Assembly: GCA_036840015.1 (NCBI GenBank)
Contig: DAISVV010000196.1
Coordinates: forward strand, 1-6,155
Reading direction: 5' to 3'
Origin: SZUA-430 sp036840015
GTDB lineage: Bacteria > Pseudomonadota > Alphaproteobacteria > Micropepsales > Micropepsaceae
DNA length: 6,155 bases
Position numbers and translations under genes: made by a program. Each line of letters begins with the position of its first letter. The stretch's first letter is position 1. A model generated the notes under the pieces. It saw only the letters and a list, made by a program, of their open reading frames with translations. It made no database searches and was not told the origin of the DNA. Shown one piece after another: positions 5,450 through 6,155 of this stretch.

Positions 5450-5863
5450 ATGCTGGACAATTCTCACGTGACCAAGCTTACCGTGCAGATGGTCACGGCG
5501 TTCCTTGCCAACAATCCGGTGCCTTCCCGTGACGTACCCGACATGATCCAGCATGTCCGCCAGACCCTGCTGTCGCTTCTTGGGGCGGTTGCCGGTGCTG
5601 CGCCCCAAGCGGCGGTCAAGCCTGCCGTGCCGGTCAAGAAATCTGTCACCGACGCGTATATCATCTGTCTTGAAGACGGTTTGCGCTTCAAGTCGCTGAA
5701 GCGTCACCTGCGTTCTTCCTACGGAATGACGCCGGAGGAGTACCGCGCCAAGTGGGGCTTGCCGCACGACTATCCGATGGTGGCGCCCAACTATGCCAAG
5801 CATCGCTCGCAACTGGCCAAGCAGATCGGCCTCGGCAAGCAGCGCGCCGGCAAACGCAAGTAG
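5450..5863 (+). CDS. MucR/Ros-family transcriptional regulator with degenerate zinc finger
   Basis: This 137-residue protein matches the MucR/Ros family of alphaproteobacterial regulators, DNA-binding proteins that repress by binding AT-rich, T-A-step-containing sites. Residues 8-44 (TKLTVQMVTAF..NNPVP) form the N-terminal oligomerisation region. After an Ala/Pro linker (46-62) comes the finger and C-terminal block: YIICLEDG (70-77), FKSLKRHL (80-87), MTPEEYRAKWGLP (93-105), DYPMVAPNYA (107-116). Ros binds zinc through Cys-x2-Cys-x9-His-x3/4-His. Here the ligands read C73-x2-D76-x9-H86, then S90/Y91, so the second Cys is Asp and the second His is absent. Ros-like proteins with an Asp ligand, or folding without zinc, are known. 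A basic tail (KQRAGKRK) ends the protein. ATG 5450 is chosen because homologues begin shortly before the LTxxIVxA-type segment; the ribosome site is weak. It is divergent from the ydbS-like unit and may regulate it. Confidence 0.9.
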   Translation: MLDNSHVTKLTVQMVTAFLANNPVPSRDVPDMIQHVRQTLLSLLGAVAGAAPQAAVKPAVPVKKSVTDAYIICLEDGLRFKSLKRHLRSSYGMTPEEYRAKWGLPHDYPMVAPNYAKHRSQLAKQIGLGKQRAGKRK

Positions 5864-5930
5864 TCAGGCGGCGTTCGTCCTGCGGCCTTGCCTCGACGGC
5901 GCGGTCGTTGCCTGGGGCTTTGCGCGGGCT

Positions 5931-6155
5931 TCATTCAGCAGCGGGTTGTTGGTTCAGCTGTAATTGCAATTGCACATCTTGCTGCGGCTGTTGCAGCCAT
6001 GCATGCCACTGCGCGCCCGAACCCGCAGTGGGCAAGGCTGCGGCATTGACCACGCCAGCACGGCGTGTCCACACAGCCTGTTCGGCGGCCACGCTGAGCT
6101 GTAATGGTACCTGCGCTTGTTTGACCAACTGACTTGGCAACGGCACGGCGAATTG
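5931..6155 (-). CDS. Partial CDS, glutamine-rich C-terminus of unknown protein
   Basis: A minus-strand frame enters from the right edge and ends at TGA 5933-5931, giving 74 C-terminal residues. An internal ATG (at 6146) exists but the frame is open to the edge, so the protein probably starts outside the window. Sixteen of 74 residues are Gln, with alternating hydrophobic/Gln strands near the end (VQLQLQLN, 61-68) that suggest a beta-rich C-terminus, and there are three Trp. Leucine is mostly coded by TTG and TTA (six of nine), whereas neighbouring genes favour CTG/CTC; local GC is about 60 percent. This hints at a different origin or weak expression. It is convergent with the mucR-like gene; the 67-nt gap between them shows no clear terminator. 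I do not recognise the family. Confidence 0.5.
   Translation of the reverse strand, partial: QFAVPLPSQLVKQAQVPLQLSVAAEQAVWTRRAGVVNAAALPTAGSGAQWHAWLQQPQQDVQLQLQLNQQPAAE

Noticed and set aside
5864..5930. Terminator between the convergent mucR-like and right-edge genes
   Set aside because: Only a 4-bp CGAC/GTCG stem was found, with no T-tract on either strand; too weak to report.
1..6155. tRNA/rRNA genes, CRISPR arrays, insertion sequences or attachment sites
   Set aside because: No regularly spaced repeats, no transposase-like frame with terminal repeats, and no tRNA-like or rRNA-like sequence were seen on reading both strands.

Overview
The window looks like chromosomal DNA of a high-GC alphaproteobacterium, most likely a sphingomonad (Sphingomonadales). 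The grounds are a Ros/MucR-family regulator of the alphaproteobacterial type, strongly GC-biased codons in most genes, and the protein wording. This assignment comes from reading the sequence, not from a search.

Layout, left to right. (1) Positions 1-247, minus strand: the N-terminal 82 residues of a gene leaving the left edge, perhaps a PilZ-domain protein. (2) 441-1373, minus: an exported protein with a PsbP/DUF1795-like N-terminal domain and a beta/gamma-crystallin-like C-terminal domain. (3) 1374-1562: an intergenic stretch with a possible 31-codon plus-strand small ORF and a strong 10-bp hairpin after the antiporter gene. (4) 1563-2999, minus: a sodium:proton antiporter of the NhaD/CitMHS-like ion transporter group. 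(5) 3079-4686 and 4683-5240, minus: a YdbT/YdbS-like pair of bacterial PH-domain membrane proteins, joined by an ATGA stop/start overlap. (6) 5241-5449: a divergent intergenic region with inverted and direct repeats. (7) 5450-5863, plus: a MucR/Ros-family regulator with a degenerate zinc finger. (8) 5931-6155, minus: the glutamine-rich C-terminus of an unidentified protein running off the right edge, with codon use unlike its neighbours.

The minus-strand genes ydbS-like, ydbT-like and antiporter are tightly arranged and probably form one envelope/ion-homeostasis transcription unit. The hairpin at 1520-1546 probably ends or attenuates it before the crystallin-domain gene.

The most interesting signal is the antiporter leader (3000-3094, minus strand). 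A segment coding for the last residues of the YdbT-like protein can pair with the antiporter's Shine-Dalgarno sequence (9 bp with a 2-nt bulge). That helix encloses two hairpins and a possible pseudoknot that uses a tandem UGAGG repeat containing the YdbT stop codon. This architecture fits either a cation-sensing riboswitch (compare the nhaA-I, nhaA-II and DUF1646 RNA classes found upstream of Na+/H+ antiporter genes) or translational coupling to the upstream gene.
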